This document shows positions 8,281 through 16,862 of a DNA stretch of 64,000 bases, one piece after another; position 1 is the first letter of the stretch; every line of letters starts with the position of its first letter. The position numbers and the translations under genes were made by a program. Origin of the DNA: Acidimicrobium ferrooxidans (GTDB lineage Bacteria > Actinomycetota > Geothermincolia > Fen-727 > Anoxymicrobiaceae). The DNA is taken from NCBI GenBank assembly GCA_020723485.1, contig DYIU01000005.1, positions 1 through 64,000 of the forward strand. The letters run 5' to 3'. Under the pieces are notes generated by a model. That model did no database searches. It was given only the letters and a program-made list of their open reading frames with translations, and had not been told where the DNA came from.

Positions 8281-9501
8281 ATGAAAGCACTCACGTTCGA
8301 ATACAACCTCCCCAAGTACCTCCTTACGGGAGCGCTGGACCGCCGGTGGCCCCGGGTACTCTTCTCGAACATCGCGCCGGTCCAGATGCGCGAGATACCC
8401 GAGCCCGAGCTCCCGGGGCCCGACTGGGTCAAGATAAGGCCACGCCTGGCCGGCCTGTGCGGAAGCGACATGGGCATCATAAACTGCCACGAGAGCCTCA
8501 CCATGCAGCCGTTCGCCTCCTTCCCGTTCGTGCTGGGCCACGAGGTCTGCGGGGAGATAACCGAAGCGGGAGCAGCCGTCGAGGGCTTCGACGTCGGCGA
8601 TCGGGTGACGGTGAACCCGATGCTGAGCTGCCTGCCGAGAGGCATCGACCCGCCGTGCCGGCACTGCGCGAGCGGCAGAACGCAGCTCTGCGAGAATTTC
8701 ACCGAGGGCAGGCTGAGCCCCGGGACGATAATAGGCGCCACCTCCGGCGTGCCGGGATTCATCAGTGAGGCGGGCATCGCTCACGTATCGCTTCTGCACA
8801 AGGTACCGGATGAGGTCACCGACGAGGCCGCCTGCATGACAGACCCGTTCTCGAACGGCCTCCACATGGCGATACAGAACCCGGTTGAGCCGGGCGAGAC
8901 CCTGATGGTAATCGGCTGCGGAGTGATGGGCCTATCCACAGTCGCCGCTCTCAGGGCGCTGCACCCGGAGTCACGCGTCATTGCCGTCGAGATCGACACG
9001 TTCCACTCCCAGGTCGCTCGCGACTTCGGGGCCGAAGAGGTGGTCACACCGCCCCTCGACAAGAAGTTCTACCGCGCGGTCGCGGAGCTCACGGGGGCGA
9101 AGATGTACACTCCGATGCTCGCCAAACCCCTTCTCATCGGCGGCGTGGACAGGATCTTCGATACGGTCGGCAGCACCGAGACGATAAACACGTCGCTGCG
9201 CATACTGCGCAACGGCGGGTGGTTCAACCTCCTGGGCATCGGGGAGCCGAAGAGGATCGACTGGACGCCGGTGTGGTTCAAGGAGCTCACCCTGAGGGGT
9301 GTCTACGGGTATCAGACTGAGGAGCATGCGGGAGAGCGCATACATGATTTCGACCTCGCCCTCCGCCTCCACGCTGAAGGCAGGGCCGACCTCACTCCCC
9401 TCGTCACACACAAGTTCAGGCTGGACGACTGGCCCGAAGCACTCGATGTAGCCCTCAACAAGGGCGCGCACCACGCGGTGAAGATCGCGTTCACTCCATG
9501 A
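8281..9501 (+). CDS. Zinc-dependent alcohol dehydrogenase (MDR superfamily)
   Basis: This 406-residue protein has the catalytic zinc region CGSD near 60 and LGHEVCGEI near 86. It has a structural-zinc lobe with cysteines in SCLPRGIDPPCRHCASGRTQ and LCENF near 117-140, and a Rossmann motif GCGVMG near 206. It would interconvert an alcohol and a ketone or aldehyde with NAD(P). It is longer than the usual 340-380 residues because of an N-terminal extension and an insertion after the structural cysteines. GGGAGG precedes the ATG. It starts 86 bases after the regulator in the same direction and may be co-transcribed. Confidence 0.85.
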   Translation: MKALTFEYNLPKYLLTGALDRRWPRVLFSNIAPVQMREIPEPELPGPDWVKIRPRLAGLCGSDMGIINCHESLTMQPFASFPFVLGHEVCGEITEAGAAVEGFDVGDRVTVNPMLSCLPRGIDPPCRHCASGRTQLCENFTEGRLSPGTIIGATSGVPGFISEAGIAHVSLLHKVPDEVTDEAACMTDPFSNGLHMAIQNPVEPGETLMVIGCGVMGLSTVAALRALHPESRVIAVEIDTFHSQVARDFGAEEVVTPPLDKKFYRAVAELTGAKMYTPMLAKPLLIGGVDRIFDTVGSTETINTSLRILRNGGWFNLLGIGEPKRIDWTPVWFKELTLRGVYGYQTEEHAGERIHDFDLALRLHAEGRADLTPLVTHKFRLDDWPEALDVALNKGAHHAVKIAFTP

Positions 9502-9570
9502 GGACCGGCGGGGAAAGCCGCGCCGCAAGGGTCGGCATCCCCTGAGAGCTCAATACGGGGAAGGTACGTC

Positions 9571-10890
9571 ATGGACTGGAAAGGCCTCGAACAGGAGGCG
9601 GTAGACCTCCTTCGCGAGTACATCCGCATCGACACCAGCAACCCTCCCGGCAACGAGGCGCCAGGGGCGGAGTTCCTGGCGGGTGTTCTGCGCTCGGAAG
9701 GCATCGAGCCGCGCATCTACGAGAGCGAGCCGGGAAGGGCCTCACTCGTTGCTCGCCTCGAAGGTGGGGGCAGCGGCAGGCCCATGGTCCTCATGAGTCA
9801 CATAGACGTGGTGCCGGCCGAGGCGGAGAAGTGGGACGTGGACCCGTTCGCAGGCGAGATGTCAGACGGCTTCATATGGGGCAGGGGCGCCCTCGACATG
9901 AAGGGCATGGGGATAATGCAGCTGCTGGCCTTCATCGCGGCCAGGCGCGAAGGCCTGGAGCTATCAAGAGACCTGGTCTTCCTGGCTTGCGCGGACGAGG
10001 AGGCCGGGGGTCACCTGGGATGCGAGTTCATGCTCCGGGAACACCCCGAGGAGCTTGACGCGGACGTGGTGATAAACGAGGGAGGATTCGCCAACACCAC
10101 GCTCGTCCCCGGCGTGCCGCTGTTCATGGTCGCCACTGCCGAGAAGTACGCGATGTGGCTGCGTTTCTTTGTCAAGGGTGAAGGAGGACACGGTTCGATG
10201 CCGTCGGGGCGCGGGGCCCTCGAGCGCCTGGTGCTCGCCCTGGGCCGTCTCATGTCCGCCAAGCAGCCGATAGAGATAACCGCTCCGGTGAGGGCTCTCT
10301 TCGGGGCCCTGGCCGCGCACTGGCCGATTCTCGAGGAGTTCGCGAAAGACGGTGACGTCGAGACCCTGAAGGAACTCATCGTCAGGAACAACCTGACCGC
10401 CCTCCCGGCCTTGAACGCCCTTGTCAGGAACACACTGTGCCTCAACCTCCTGAACGCCGGGGTCAAGATAAACGTCATCCCGGACGAGGCGGAAGCGCAG
10501 ATCGACTGCCGGCTGCTGCCCGAGACAGAGCCCGAAGATTTCCTGGCGCTGGTCAGGGATTCGCTGGACGATGAGGAGATAGAGGTCGAGCTGGTCATGG
10601 GCGGTGACGTCTCCCCCGAGTCCCCGACCGCCGATGGGTTCTTCGGCTGTATCAGGGACACCATCGAGACCGACTTCCCTGGAAGCATGGTCACGCCATT
10701 CCTGCTCCCGGGGATATCCGACTCGAGGTTCTTCCGCCGCGCGGGGGTGCCGGTCTACGGCATCATACCAGCGCGCCTCGGGCTCGAGGACCTCTCGAGT
10801 ATCCACGGCGTGAACGAGAAGATCTTGGTCGAGGACCTCAAGCAGGGCGTAAGGTTCACGTACCACCTGATAGAGGCATGCGCCTCGTAG
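9571..10890 (+). CDS. M20-family metallopeptidase / deacylase (ArgE-DapE-ACY1 type)
   Basis: This 439-residue protein contains the di-zinc hydrolase signatures MSHIDVVP near 72, GRGALDMKGMG near 108 (bridging Asp) and ADEEAGG near 143 (catalytic Glu). A lid domain follows, then the C-terminal IHGVNEKI histidine near 412. Members remove acyl or peptide groups from amino acids or dipeptides. The specific substrate is not evident. GGGGAAGG precedes the ATG by a normal distance, and it follows the alcohol dehydrogenase by 69 bases. Confidence 0.88.
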   Translation: MDWKGLEQEAVDLLREYIRIDTSNPPGNEAPGAEFLAGVLRSEGIEPRIYESEPGRASLVARLEGGGSGRPMVLMSHIDVVPAEAEKWDVDPFAGEMSDGFIWGRGALDMKGMGIMQLLAFIAARREGLELSRDLVFLACADEEAGGHLGCEFMLREHPEELDADVVINEGGFANTTLVPGVPLFMVATAEKYAMWLRFFVKGEGGHGSMPSGRGALERLVLALGRLMSAKQPIEITAPVRALFGALAAHWPILEEFAKDGDVETLKELIVRNNLTALPALNALVRNTLCLNLLNAGVKINVIPDEAEAQIDCRLLPETEPEDFLALVRDSLDDEEIEVELVMGGDVSPESPTADGFFGCIRDTIETDFPGSMVTPFLLPGISDSRFFRRAGVPVYGIIPARLGLEDLSSIHGVNEKILVEDLKQGVRFTYHLIEACAS

Positions 10891-10910
10891 GGCAAGGCAG
10901 CTCGAGCCTC

Positions 10911-11348
10911 CTATTGGAATAACATCGGGCCGGCGGGCACCTTACCGGTCCTGAAAGAAGCCCGACCCGCCGGCTCTCCGTTGATCTCGAGCTGCCACCT
11001 GTAGCCCTTTTCAGGCTCGAGCGGGAGACCGTTGAAGTTTAGCACTAGGGAAACAGGAAGCTCAGTCCCCTCGATTGTCCCTGGCGGTCTTCCGACCTCG
11101 AACTCCCCCTCGCCTCTTACATCGGCAGGCGGATCTCCCAGGTTAATGGTGTTGCCATTCTCGTCCTGGAGCATAAGATTGAACGTATGTTTGGTGTTGG
11201 TTTCGAGCCAGGGAACGAGGGCTCTTATCGCTACAGACATATTGCGTATCCCGGGTGGGCAGTTCGTCCAACCTCCACCCATCGCGTACAACTTGCCGTT
11301 GATCGCTTCGGCGTAGTCACAGAGAAGGATTATCATGTCCATGGTCAT
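10911..11348 (-). CDS. Conserved hypothetical protein, DUF6941-like
   Basis: This 145-residue protein is of unknown function. It opens with DMIILLCDYAEAINGKLYAMGGGWTN-type text and continues with beta-rich sequence (SLVLNFNGLPLEP), the pattern I associate with DUF6941 proteins. It has no signal peptide or membrane segment. Its ATG overlaps the TGA of the upstream antitoxin-like gene (ATGA), so it is translationally coupled to the toxin-antitoxin-like locus. A second in-frame ATG two codons on is also possible. Confidence 0.6.
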   Translation of the reverse strand: MTMDMIILLCDYAEAINGKLYAMGGGWTNCPPGIRNMSVAIRALVPWLETNTKHTFNLMLQDENGNTINLGDPPADVRGEGEFEVGRPPGTIEGTELPVSLVLNFNGLPLEPEKGYRWQLEINGEPAGRASFRTGKVPAGPMLFQ

Positions 11349-11764
11349 TTGACCTCCTTGTGGATACCGGTCACGGTAATCTGTACAGTGTAGTTCGCAA
11401 CCGGCGATTCGACATGCGTGACCGAAGACGCTGCATTGAGCTGGCGGTAATAGCTGTTACGATACCTGCTCAAGATGAATTCTATGTCGCTGCTGAAATC
11501 GGGTATCAGGCCCTCATTGTAACTGCGGCGCTCGAGCGCCTCGTGGATGAGCTGTCTGGCAATAGTACTCGGTTTCGAGCTCTCCTCGAGAGCTATCCTC
11601 GCAAGCTCGTCGACAGTCTCGAAATCTAATCTCAGAGTGAACAACGTTAGGTTGTCGCGCTTCGGCGGAGCTGCGAGCTTGACCTTCTCGCCGCTCTCCA
11701 TGAGCTTCTCCGCTTCGCTGGCGTTGAGGTCCTCTATTCTCTTCTTGGGTATTTTCTGCGCCAT
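11345..11764 (-). CDS. Ribbon-helix-helix (CopG-like) antitoxin-type protein
   Basis: This 139-residue protein has a segment with ribbon-helix-helix character at about residues 40-80 (TLRLDFETVDELARIALEES, then KPSTIARQLIHEALERR), as in CopG/BrnA-type antitoxins. The C-terminal 55 residues are unrecognised and longer than in typical antitoxins. The start at 11764 follows GGAGGATAGAC. Its A of ATG is the A of a TGA reached in a second frame of the upstream gene, the TGATG junction typical of toxin-antitoxin pairs. Confidence 0.6.
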   Translation of the reverse strand: MAQKIPKKRIEDLNASEAEKLMESGEKVKLAAPPKRDNLTLFTLRLDFETVDELARIALEESSKPSTIARQLIHEALERRSYNEGLIPDFSSDIEFILSRYRNSYYRQLNAASSVTHVESPVANYTVQITVTGIHKEVK

Positions 11765-12032
11765 CAGTCTATCCTCCACGCTGTTCTGACAGACCATATG
11801 CCATCGAATTCGTTCTCCGGATCCAGGTAGGCAATGATCGACTTCCCGCTACTCTCGTAACACCACGTGCCATAAGCCTCTTCCCATGGCGACTGTCCTC
11901 GACCCAGACAGCCCAATGCTTGGGATCGAGAACAATAGCCTCATACACGTCTCGTCTCGAAATCCCGCGCTTTGCGACCTTGATATCTACCTCATCGCTC
12001 CAAAGAAGCTCGATAATACGGACTTCCAGCAT
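11764..12032 (-). pseudogene. BrnT-like toxin gene, apparently broken by a frameshift
   Basis: Frame one starts at 12032 with MLEVRIIELLWSDEVDIKV and runs through DVYEAIVLDPKHWAVWVEDS and HGKRLMARG, then degrades into Arg/Ser text ending at 11769. The other frame from about 11858 reads YESSGKSIIAYLDPENEF then DGIWSVRTAWRID. This looks like the C-terminal strands of BrnT/DUF4258-type toxins and stops at a TGA overlapping the antitoxin ATG. The switch point lies near the GTGGTGTTACG stretch around 11860-11870. A single-base change there, real or a sequencing error, explains both halves. Confidence 0.55.
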
Positions 12033-12137
12033 CCAGACATCCCGTGTTACACATAGTTATACACTGATTCTAAGGACTGAAGCTGTCTCAGTCAAGAGGA
12101 TTACCGGATTCTACCCCGACAGGATTTTCGGGCGCCC

Positions 12138-12485
12138 TCAAACGTTAAAATGCCCTCGCAGAACGGTAGAAAACGTCTTCGTCAACACGCGTTCTTCCAA
12201 TCCGGCAACAATGACGTTCATGGTCAGGGTGTATGTGTCGCTATCCCCCAACGGCCCACCCTGGAAGCGCAGGTTGTTCTCGAGCGTCGTGATGCTGAAG
12301 AACAGCGGCTCGCCGCCTCCGCCGGTCATCATGCCCTTGACGTGGCCGACAGCCGTGCACCCCGCATCGACGAGCGCACCTAAAAGGTTGTCGAGGAAAG
12401 CTTTGAGGCATTCCTGCGGGCCGCCCGGGCCCCTGAGCGCCACGCGTCCTTCGAACGAAATCGGAACGAAGTCCTCTATATCCAT
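12138..12485 (-). CDS. Unknown 115-residue protein coupled to CobW-type GTPase
   Basis: I do not recognise this protein. It starts MDIEDFVPISFEGRVALRG, has CTAVGHVKGMM near 43 with a Cys/His pair, and ends in beta-rich sequence (DTYTLTMNVIVAGLEERVLT). It has no membrane segment. Its ATG overlaps the last 10 bases of the GTPase gene, so the two are almost certainly co-translated. It may replace the CobW C-terminal domain that the GTPase lacks, but that is speculation. Confidence 0.6.
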   Translation of the reverse strand: MDIEDFVPISFEGRVALRGPGGPQECLKAFLDNLLGALVDAGCTAVGHVKGMMTGGGGEPLFFSITTLENNLRFQGGPLGDSDTYTLTMNVIVAGLEERVLTKTFSTVLRGHFNV

Positions 12486-13081
12486 TCCCTGAGCCTGTCC
12501 AGTATCGGGGCCAGGTTCTCGCCTTCGGCAGCTGACATCGGCACCACGAAAGCGTCGGGATTCATCCGCTCGAGCTCGGCGGCCGCGGTCTCTGCCTCCC
12601 CCGCCTCCCCCGTGTCGGTCTTGTTGAGCGCGAGGACGTCGGCCATCTTCACCTGGTTCTGGATCACCGGGATGTCGTGCTCGAAGATGAGCTCGGAGCG
12701 CTCGATGTCCAGGAGCGCGATGGTGAGTATCTCGTCGGGCCCCACAACTTCGCAGTACTTCTCCATGGTGCCCATGATGTTCTGGATGTTTGCAAGGCCC
12801 GAGGTCTCCAGGAACACGCACTCCGGATCGAGCGCCTCCCTGAGCTCGCTCAGCGTCGTGACGAGGCTCCCGGCGAGCTGGCAGCACACGCAGCCCGAGT
12901 AGAGCTCCTTCACCTTGAGGCCGTGCGTCTCGAGGTACGCCCCGTCGATGCCGACCTCCCCCACCTCGTTCTCGAGGACCACCAGGTTCCGCCCTCCGTC
13001 AGAGGACAGGTCCTTGAGAAGTGCGAGCAGCAGCGTAGTCTTGCCCGACCCCAGGAAACCGGTGATGATGACCAGTTTCAA
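12476..13081 (-). CDS. CobW/HypB-type metallochaperone GTPase, G domain only
   Basis: This 201-residue protein begins LKLVIITGFLGSGKTTLLL from a TTG, with the Walker A motif GSGKTT. It has the GCVCC-type CxCC metal site (YSGCVCCQLAG near 67), an ETSGLA switch motif and NKTD near 155. COG0523 proteins normally exceed 300 residues with a C-terminal domain that is missing here. The TTG overlaps the permease stop (TTGA). The context with an ABC exporter suggests metal handling, but the metal is unknown. Confidence 0.82.
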   Translation of the reverse strand: MKLVIITGFLGSGKTTLLLALLKDLSSDGGRNLVVLENEVGEVGIDGAYLETHGLKVKELYSGCVCCQLAGSLVTTLSELREALDPECVFLETSGLANIQNIMGTMEKYCEVVGPDEILTIALLDIERSELIFEHDIPVIQNQVKMADVLALNKTDTGEAGEAETAAAELERMNPDAFVVPMSAAEGENLAPILDRLREWI

Positions 13082-13875
13082 AGGTTGATATCCCTGTGCT
13101 GAAAGATGTAGGCAGCCACGGCGATGCTCGCGATGCCCACTCCGGCGAGCACGGCGACGTCTATCCAGGGCACGCTGCCGCTGTCGAGCACGTTCGCGGG
13201 GTTGTAGTAGTGGAAGATGCTCGCGTAGCGCACCCACCTTACCGACTTCACGCTCTCACCGATGAAGTTCAGAAGATACAGGGCGATGGTGAGGCCCACC
13301 GCGGCCATCGCCCCGTGCCGCGGCACCAGCACCGCTATCAGGACGGAGTAGCCCGCTATGCAGAAGAACAGTGCAATAGCCACCGGGAGGTAGGCGGCGA
13401 GGCCCGCGTATGACGCCCCCACGTCGAACATCGCGCCGAACGCGATGAGCGATACCACTACCGAGACCATCAGGGCGGTTATGCCCGCGAGCATTACCGC
13501 CGACTTGGTGACCACGACCTCCCAGCGCTCGATGGGCTGGGTGATGAGGAGCTCCATCGTCCCCTCTTTTATCTCGCCGGCGGTGACGCTGCGCGCGAAG
13601 GTGAAAACGTACGCTCCCAGGATGATGACCAGCATGAGCCCCAGGAACTCTACGTTTATGTAGCTGTTGAAGTTGGTCAGGTCGAACTGGGTCCCGCCGA
13701 ACAGGCGCAGCAGGTCCTCCGGGTAGTTCTCCAGTAGCTTATCGATGTCAGGGATGTTGCTGAACGACGGGTAGATGGCGGTTATCATCAGGGTGTAGGC
13801 GACTATGCCTATGCCGTAGAAGAGGGTGTTCCTCCACCTGTCGTGGATGGTCTTCCGGGCGAGGTTGAGGTTCAC
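13078..13875 (-). CDS. ABC-2 type transporter permease
   Basis: This 265-residue integral membrane protein has about six hydrophobic segments, starting near residue 18 (LFYGIGIVAYTLMITAIY) and ending near 250. The family feature GEIKEGTMELLITQPIERWE near 98-117 is typical of ABC-2 export permeases. Its ATG overlaps the stop of the ATPase gene (ATGA). With the ATPase it would form an exporter; the cargo is unknown. Confidence 0.85.
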   Translation of the reverse strand: MNLNLARKTIHDRWRNTLFYGIGIVAYTLMITAIYPSFSNIPDIDKLLENYPEDLLRLFGGTQFDLTNFNSYINVEFLGLMLVIILGAYVFTFARSVTAGEIKEGTMELLITQPIERWEVVVTKSAVMLAGITALMVSVVVSLIAFGAMFDVGASYAGLAAYLPVAIALFFCIAGYSVLIAVLVPRHGAMAAVGLTIALYLLNFIGESVKSVRWVRYASIFHYYNPANVLDSGSVPWIDVAVLAGVGIASIAVAAYIFQHRDINL

Positions 13876-14777
13876 AGGCCTTCACCCCCCTCACCGCTCC
13901 CGTAGAACTCGAGGAACACGTCCTCCAGGCTCGCGTGCCCGATGTTGAGGTCGGCCACGTCGCTGGAGCCGAGTGCACGGACGAGGGGGTTCATCGCCCC
14001 TTTGTAGCGGAACTGGACGCGGTTGCCGGCGACCTGGGTGAAGTTCGAGACACCCTCCATGCCGGCGAGGGCCTCCGGCGCCGCCCCGTTGAAAATGACC
14101 TCGACGTTGCGGAGCCGCTTGTTGCGGAGGTCCTCGATGCGCTCCGTTCCCACCAGGTGTCCCTCGCGTATCACGCCCACCCTGGCGGCCAGCCTCTCGA
14201 CCTCCGGGAGGTTGTGGGACGAGAAGAGTATCGTGGTGCCGCTCTCCTTGCGCTCGCGCAGGACCTGGTTGAGCTTCTGCTGCATGAGCGGGTCCAGTGC
14301 GTTGGTGGGCTCGTCCATTATTAGCAGGGGGGAATCCTTCATCAGCACCAGTATGAGCGCGAGCTTCTGCTTCATGCCGCTCGAGTAGCCCTCGACCTTG
14401 CGGTCGAGCTCGAGCTCGAACCTCCTGGCCAGGGTGTAGCCAGGGTCTTTGCCCATCCCGTTGAACCGGGATATGAACTCGATGTGCTCCTCACCGGTCA
14501 GGTTGTCGTAGAGCTGCGCGCTCCCCGAGAGGTACCCGACCTCCCTGTTAACGGCCACGCTGTCCTTCCAGCAGTCGTTGCCGAGCACAGTGGCGGTCCC
14601 CCGGGTGGGCTTGAAGATCCCCATGAGGGTCCGCATGAAGGTGGTCTTGCCCGCCCCGTTGGGCCCCAGGAACCCGAAGAGCTCACCGGCGTAGACGTCC
14701 AGGTCGAGGTCCTCGATACCCACGGTCTTGCCGTAGTACTTGGTGAGGCCTCTCGCGCTTATCGCGATCTCGTCCAT
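13872..14777 (-). CDS. ABC transporter ATP-binding protein (ABC-2 exporter type)
   Basis: This 301-residue ATPase has Walker A GPNGAGKTT near 42, signature YSSGMKQKLALI near 130, Walker B LLIMDEPTNALDP near 155 and the switch His in LFSSHN near 190. A C-terminal extension is typical of the CcmA/NatA type. The ATG at 14777 is preferred over an upstream one because GGAG lies 7 bases before it and the longer version would translate the dispersed repeat at 14788-14821. Confidence 0.9.
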   Translation of the reverse strand: MDEIAISARGLTKYYGKTVGIEDLDLDVYAGELFGFLGPNGAGKTTFMRTLMGIFKPTRGTATVLGNDCWKDSVAVNREVGYLSGSAQLYDNLTGEEHIEFISRFNGMGKDPGYTLARRFELELDRKVEGYSSGMKQKLALILVLMKDSPLLIMDEPTNALDPLMQQKLNQVLRERKESGTTILFSSHNLPEVERLAARVGVIREGHLVGTERIEDLRNKRLRNVEVIFNGAAPEALAGMEGVSNFTQVAGNRVQFRYKGAMNPLVRALGSSDVADLNIGHASLEDVFLEFYGSGEGGEGL

Positions 14778-14787
14778 ACAGCGCTCC

Positions 14788-14821
14788 TGCAAAATCGGGG
14801 TCAGGTCATTTTGTTGCATTT
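14788..14821 (+). repeat. GGGGTCAGGTC element, copy 2
   Basis: This copy reads GCAAAATCGGGGTCAGGTCA then TTTTGTTGCATTT on the plus strand. It lies in the 5' leader of the minus-strand ABC ATPase gene and, unlike most copies, not after a stop codon. It forms an inverted pair with the copy at 15785-15819 around the SDR gene. Confidence 0.7.
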
Positions 14822-14894
14822 CTGCCATCTCGACGCCATAAAAGGTATTCAAGCCGGGGTGTGAGTTTCCTTTGATGCCGACCGGAGGTCAGAG

Positions 14895-15743
14895 CTATGC
14901 GGGGCCCGGGAAGGTCTTGCGCGTCAAGGTCCGGTCCATTCCCCAGGTCATGAAGCGAAGGACCATCCGGTACGCCGGCGGGAACGTGCGCTTGAGGAAG
15001 TACAGGAGCTTTATGTCGAGCGAGGTGATGACCATGAACCTGTTCTTCTCTATGGCGTTCACGATGAGCTCGCCTACCCGCTCCGGCGGCAGGGCGTGCC
15101 TGCTGAAAAGCTGTCGGCTCTTCTCGCAGGCGTCAGCGTCCGCGTTTATGACAGTGGTCTGCACGAGGCCCGTGTTCACCGCGCCAGGGAGGACGACCGT
15201 CACCCCGATGTTGTGCTTCTTCAGGTCGAACAGCAGAACCTCGGAGGAGCCCACCAGGGCGTGCTTCGTCCCGGCGTAGGCGACGTGCCACGGCAGGCCG
15301 ATGATGCCCGCGGTGGATGATACGGAGAGTATGTGGCCGCCCCTCCCAGCGCGCACCATCTCCGGCACGAAGCACTCAATCCCATGGTATGGGCCCCACA
15401 GGTTGACGTTCACTATCCTCTCCCACTGGTCGTGGGTCATGTCCTCGACCTGAGAGAAAAGTGCGACCCCCGCCACGTTAGCCAGTATGTCAAGCGGGCC
15501 GAACTCAGAGTGAATGTCAGCCGCAAGCGACTTCATCGCCTGGTAATCGGAGACATCCAGGACGCGGGCGAGGCAGACCTCTCCGCCCCTTTCCTCTATC
15601 TCGCTGCAGACGCCCTCCAGGCCCTCGGGATTGATGTCGGTGAGGAAGAGCCGTGCGCCCCGGTCCGCCATCATCAGGGCAGTCGCGCGCCCTATCCCGC
15701 TCGCCGCGCCGGTGATGAGAGTCTTCTTGCCCCGGATCTCCAT
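14895..15743 (-). CDS. Short-chain dehydrogenase/reductase
   Basis: This 282-residue classical SDR has TGAASGIGRA near 12 for NAD(P) binding, NVAG near 90, SVSSTAGI near 140 with the catalytic Ser, and YAGTKHAL near 156 with the catalytic Tyr and Lys. The substrate is unknown. The C-terminal 40 residues are longer and more basic than usual. GGAG lies 8 bases before the ATG. It is flanked on both sides by inverted copies of the GGGGTCAGGTC element. Confidence 0.88.
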   Translation of the reverse strand: MEIRGKKTLITGAASGIGRATALMMADRGARLFLTDINPEGLEGVCSEIEERGGEVCLARVLDVSDYQAMKSLAADIHSEFGPLDILANVAGVALFSQVEDMTHDQWERIVNVNLWGPYHGIECFVPEMVRAGRGGHILSVSSTAGIIGLPWHVAYAGTKHALVGSSEVLLFDLKKHNIGVTVVLPGAVNTGLVQTTVINADADACEKSRQLFSRHALPPERVGELIVNAIEKNRFMVITSLDIKLLYFLKRTFPPAYRMVLRFMTWGMDRTLTRKTFPGPA

Positions 15744-15784
15744 CTTTTTCGCTCCTTTGAATCCCGGTCATACGCCAGACTCGG

Positions 15785-15819
15785 AAAATGAAACAAGTCG
15801 ACCTGACCCCGATTTTGCG
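15785..15819 (-). repeat. GGGGTCAGGTC element, copy 3
   Basis: On the minus strand this copy follows directly after the TAA of the alpha/beta hydrolase gene: CGCAAAATCGGGGTCAGGTC then GACTTGTTTCATTTT. The arms are degenerate compared with the other copies, so hairpin potential is weaker. Confidence 0.75.
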
Positions 15820-16860
15820 TTAGATGTAGCCGTTTTGTTTGAGGAGGCCGTACCAGGCGTCGCCGCGGGCGTGCCTGTCAAGGTACACCCAATGTCCGCC
15901 CACCAACTCGATGTAATCCTCAATGCCCCAGCTCTCGACCCAGCGCCTCGTGTCCTTCGCCTCGCACACCCTGTCTCCCGCGTGGGCCACCACCCTTATG
16001 CGGTACGTATCGTATCGCGGTTTCAGGTAGAGCGGCGAGCAGAGCTCCTGCGCCCGGAGGGTCGCATCGCTGAGCTCGGAGTCAACCGGGAACGAAAAGC
16101 GATGGGACTGGGGCCTCAGGTAATGCCTGAGCGATACGGCGGGCACCGCCATGAACATGAAGTCGGGACCGTGCTCGACCTGCGCGGCATAGCACGCGGC
16201 CGTGAAGCCGCCCATGCTGGCGCCGATGAACCCGACCCTCTCATACCCCAGCCGCCTGAGCAGGAGCACGGCGGAGTGCAGGTCGTGGACGTTCTGCGCG
16301 ACGCGCTCCACCGTCATGGGTATGTCGGCGGGGTCGAGGAGCCGCTGGAACATAATGAAATCGCTGCGGCGCCAGTGGCCCGGCAGGGTGTGGAGCGCTA
16401 CGTCAAGGCCCTGCTCGAAGAGCCTGTCCACCTTGAACATGCGCCTCGCCCTGAACGGCCCACCCATCATCAAGCCGTGGAGTATGAGCACCAGCGGCCG
16501 GTCGGCCGACTCGTCATGGCGCCACAGGTGGAGGTAACCGGTCAGGTTCTCCCGGCGGCGCTCGAAGCGGTCAGCCACCTCGGGGTTCCGGGGGACGTAC
16601 CTGCTCGCATAGCTCACGAGGTCGCGACGTCCAGAATGGAACGGCTCGGCCTCAATGACCGTGTCCGCTGGCGCATCATCCGGCAGGTAGAAGAACGGTC
16701 TGTCCTTCGGGTCCCAGCGGTCAGGGTCGTAGAAGGCGAGTCGGCGCAGGTAAGTCTCCCTGTCGAGCGGGTTCTTCCCGATGGTCGGGTCCGGGAAATA
16801 CGCGAGCGCGAGGTCCGGGACCCCGCCGACCGTATTGAGCAACGTGCTTCTAGCGGTCAT
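15820..16860 (-). CDS. Alpha/beta hydrolase
   Basis: This 346-residue protein has an oxyanion segment LILHGLMMGG near 133, the nucleophile elbow GFIGASMGGFTA near 205 and a C-terminal histidine region GGHWVYLDRHARGD near 325. This gives a Ser-Asp/Glu-His hydrolase fold, and an esterase or lipase role is likely but the substrate is unknown. The ATG at 16860 lies two bases after the stop of the acyl-CoA synthetase gene, so the two are co-transcribed. Reading further upstream would overlap that gene. Confidence 0.8.
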   Translation of the reverse strand: MTARSTLLNTVGGVPDLALAYFPDPTIGKNPLDRETYLRRLAFYDPDRWDPKDRPFFYLPDDAPADTVIEAEPFHSGRRDLVSYASRYVPRNPEVADRFERRRENLTGYLHLWRHDESADRPLVLILHGLMMGGPFRARRMFKVDRLFEQGLDVALHTLPGHWRRSDFIMFQRLLDPADIPMTVERVAQNVHDLHSAVLLLRRLGYERVGFIGASMGGFTAACYAAQVEHGPDFMFMAVPAVSLRHYLRPQSHRFSFPVDSELSDATLRAQELCSPLYLKPRYDTYRIRVVAHAGDRVCEAKDTRRWVESWGIEDYIELVGGHWVYLDRHARGDAWYGLLKQNGYI

Positions 16861-16862
16861 GG

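Noticed and set aside
12486-12887. A 249-residue reading covering the unknown 115-residue protein
   Set aside because: Its first 134 residues are an Arg/Gly-rich shadow of the CobW-type GTPase gene. Only the part from 12485 on is plausible.
14778-14852. ABC ATPase start at 14852
   Set aside because: The N-terminal extension would translate the dispersed repeat (MQQNDLTPILQE). The ATG at 14777 has a proper GGAG site.
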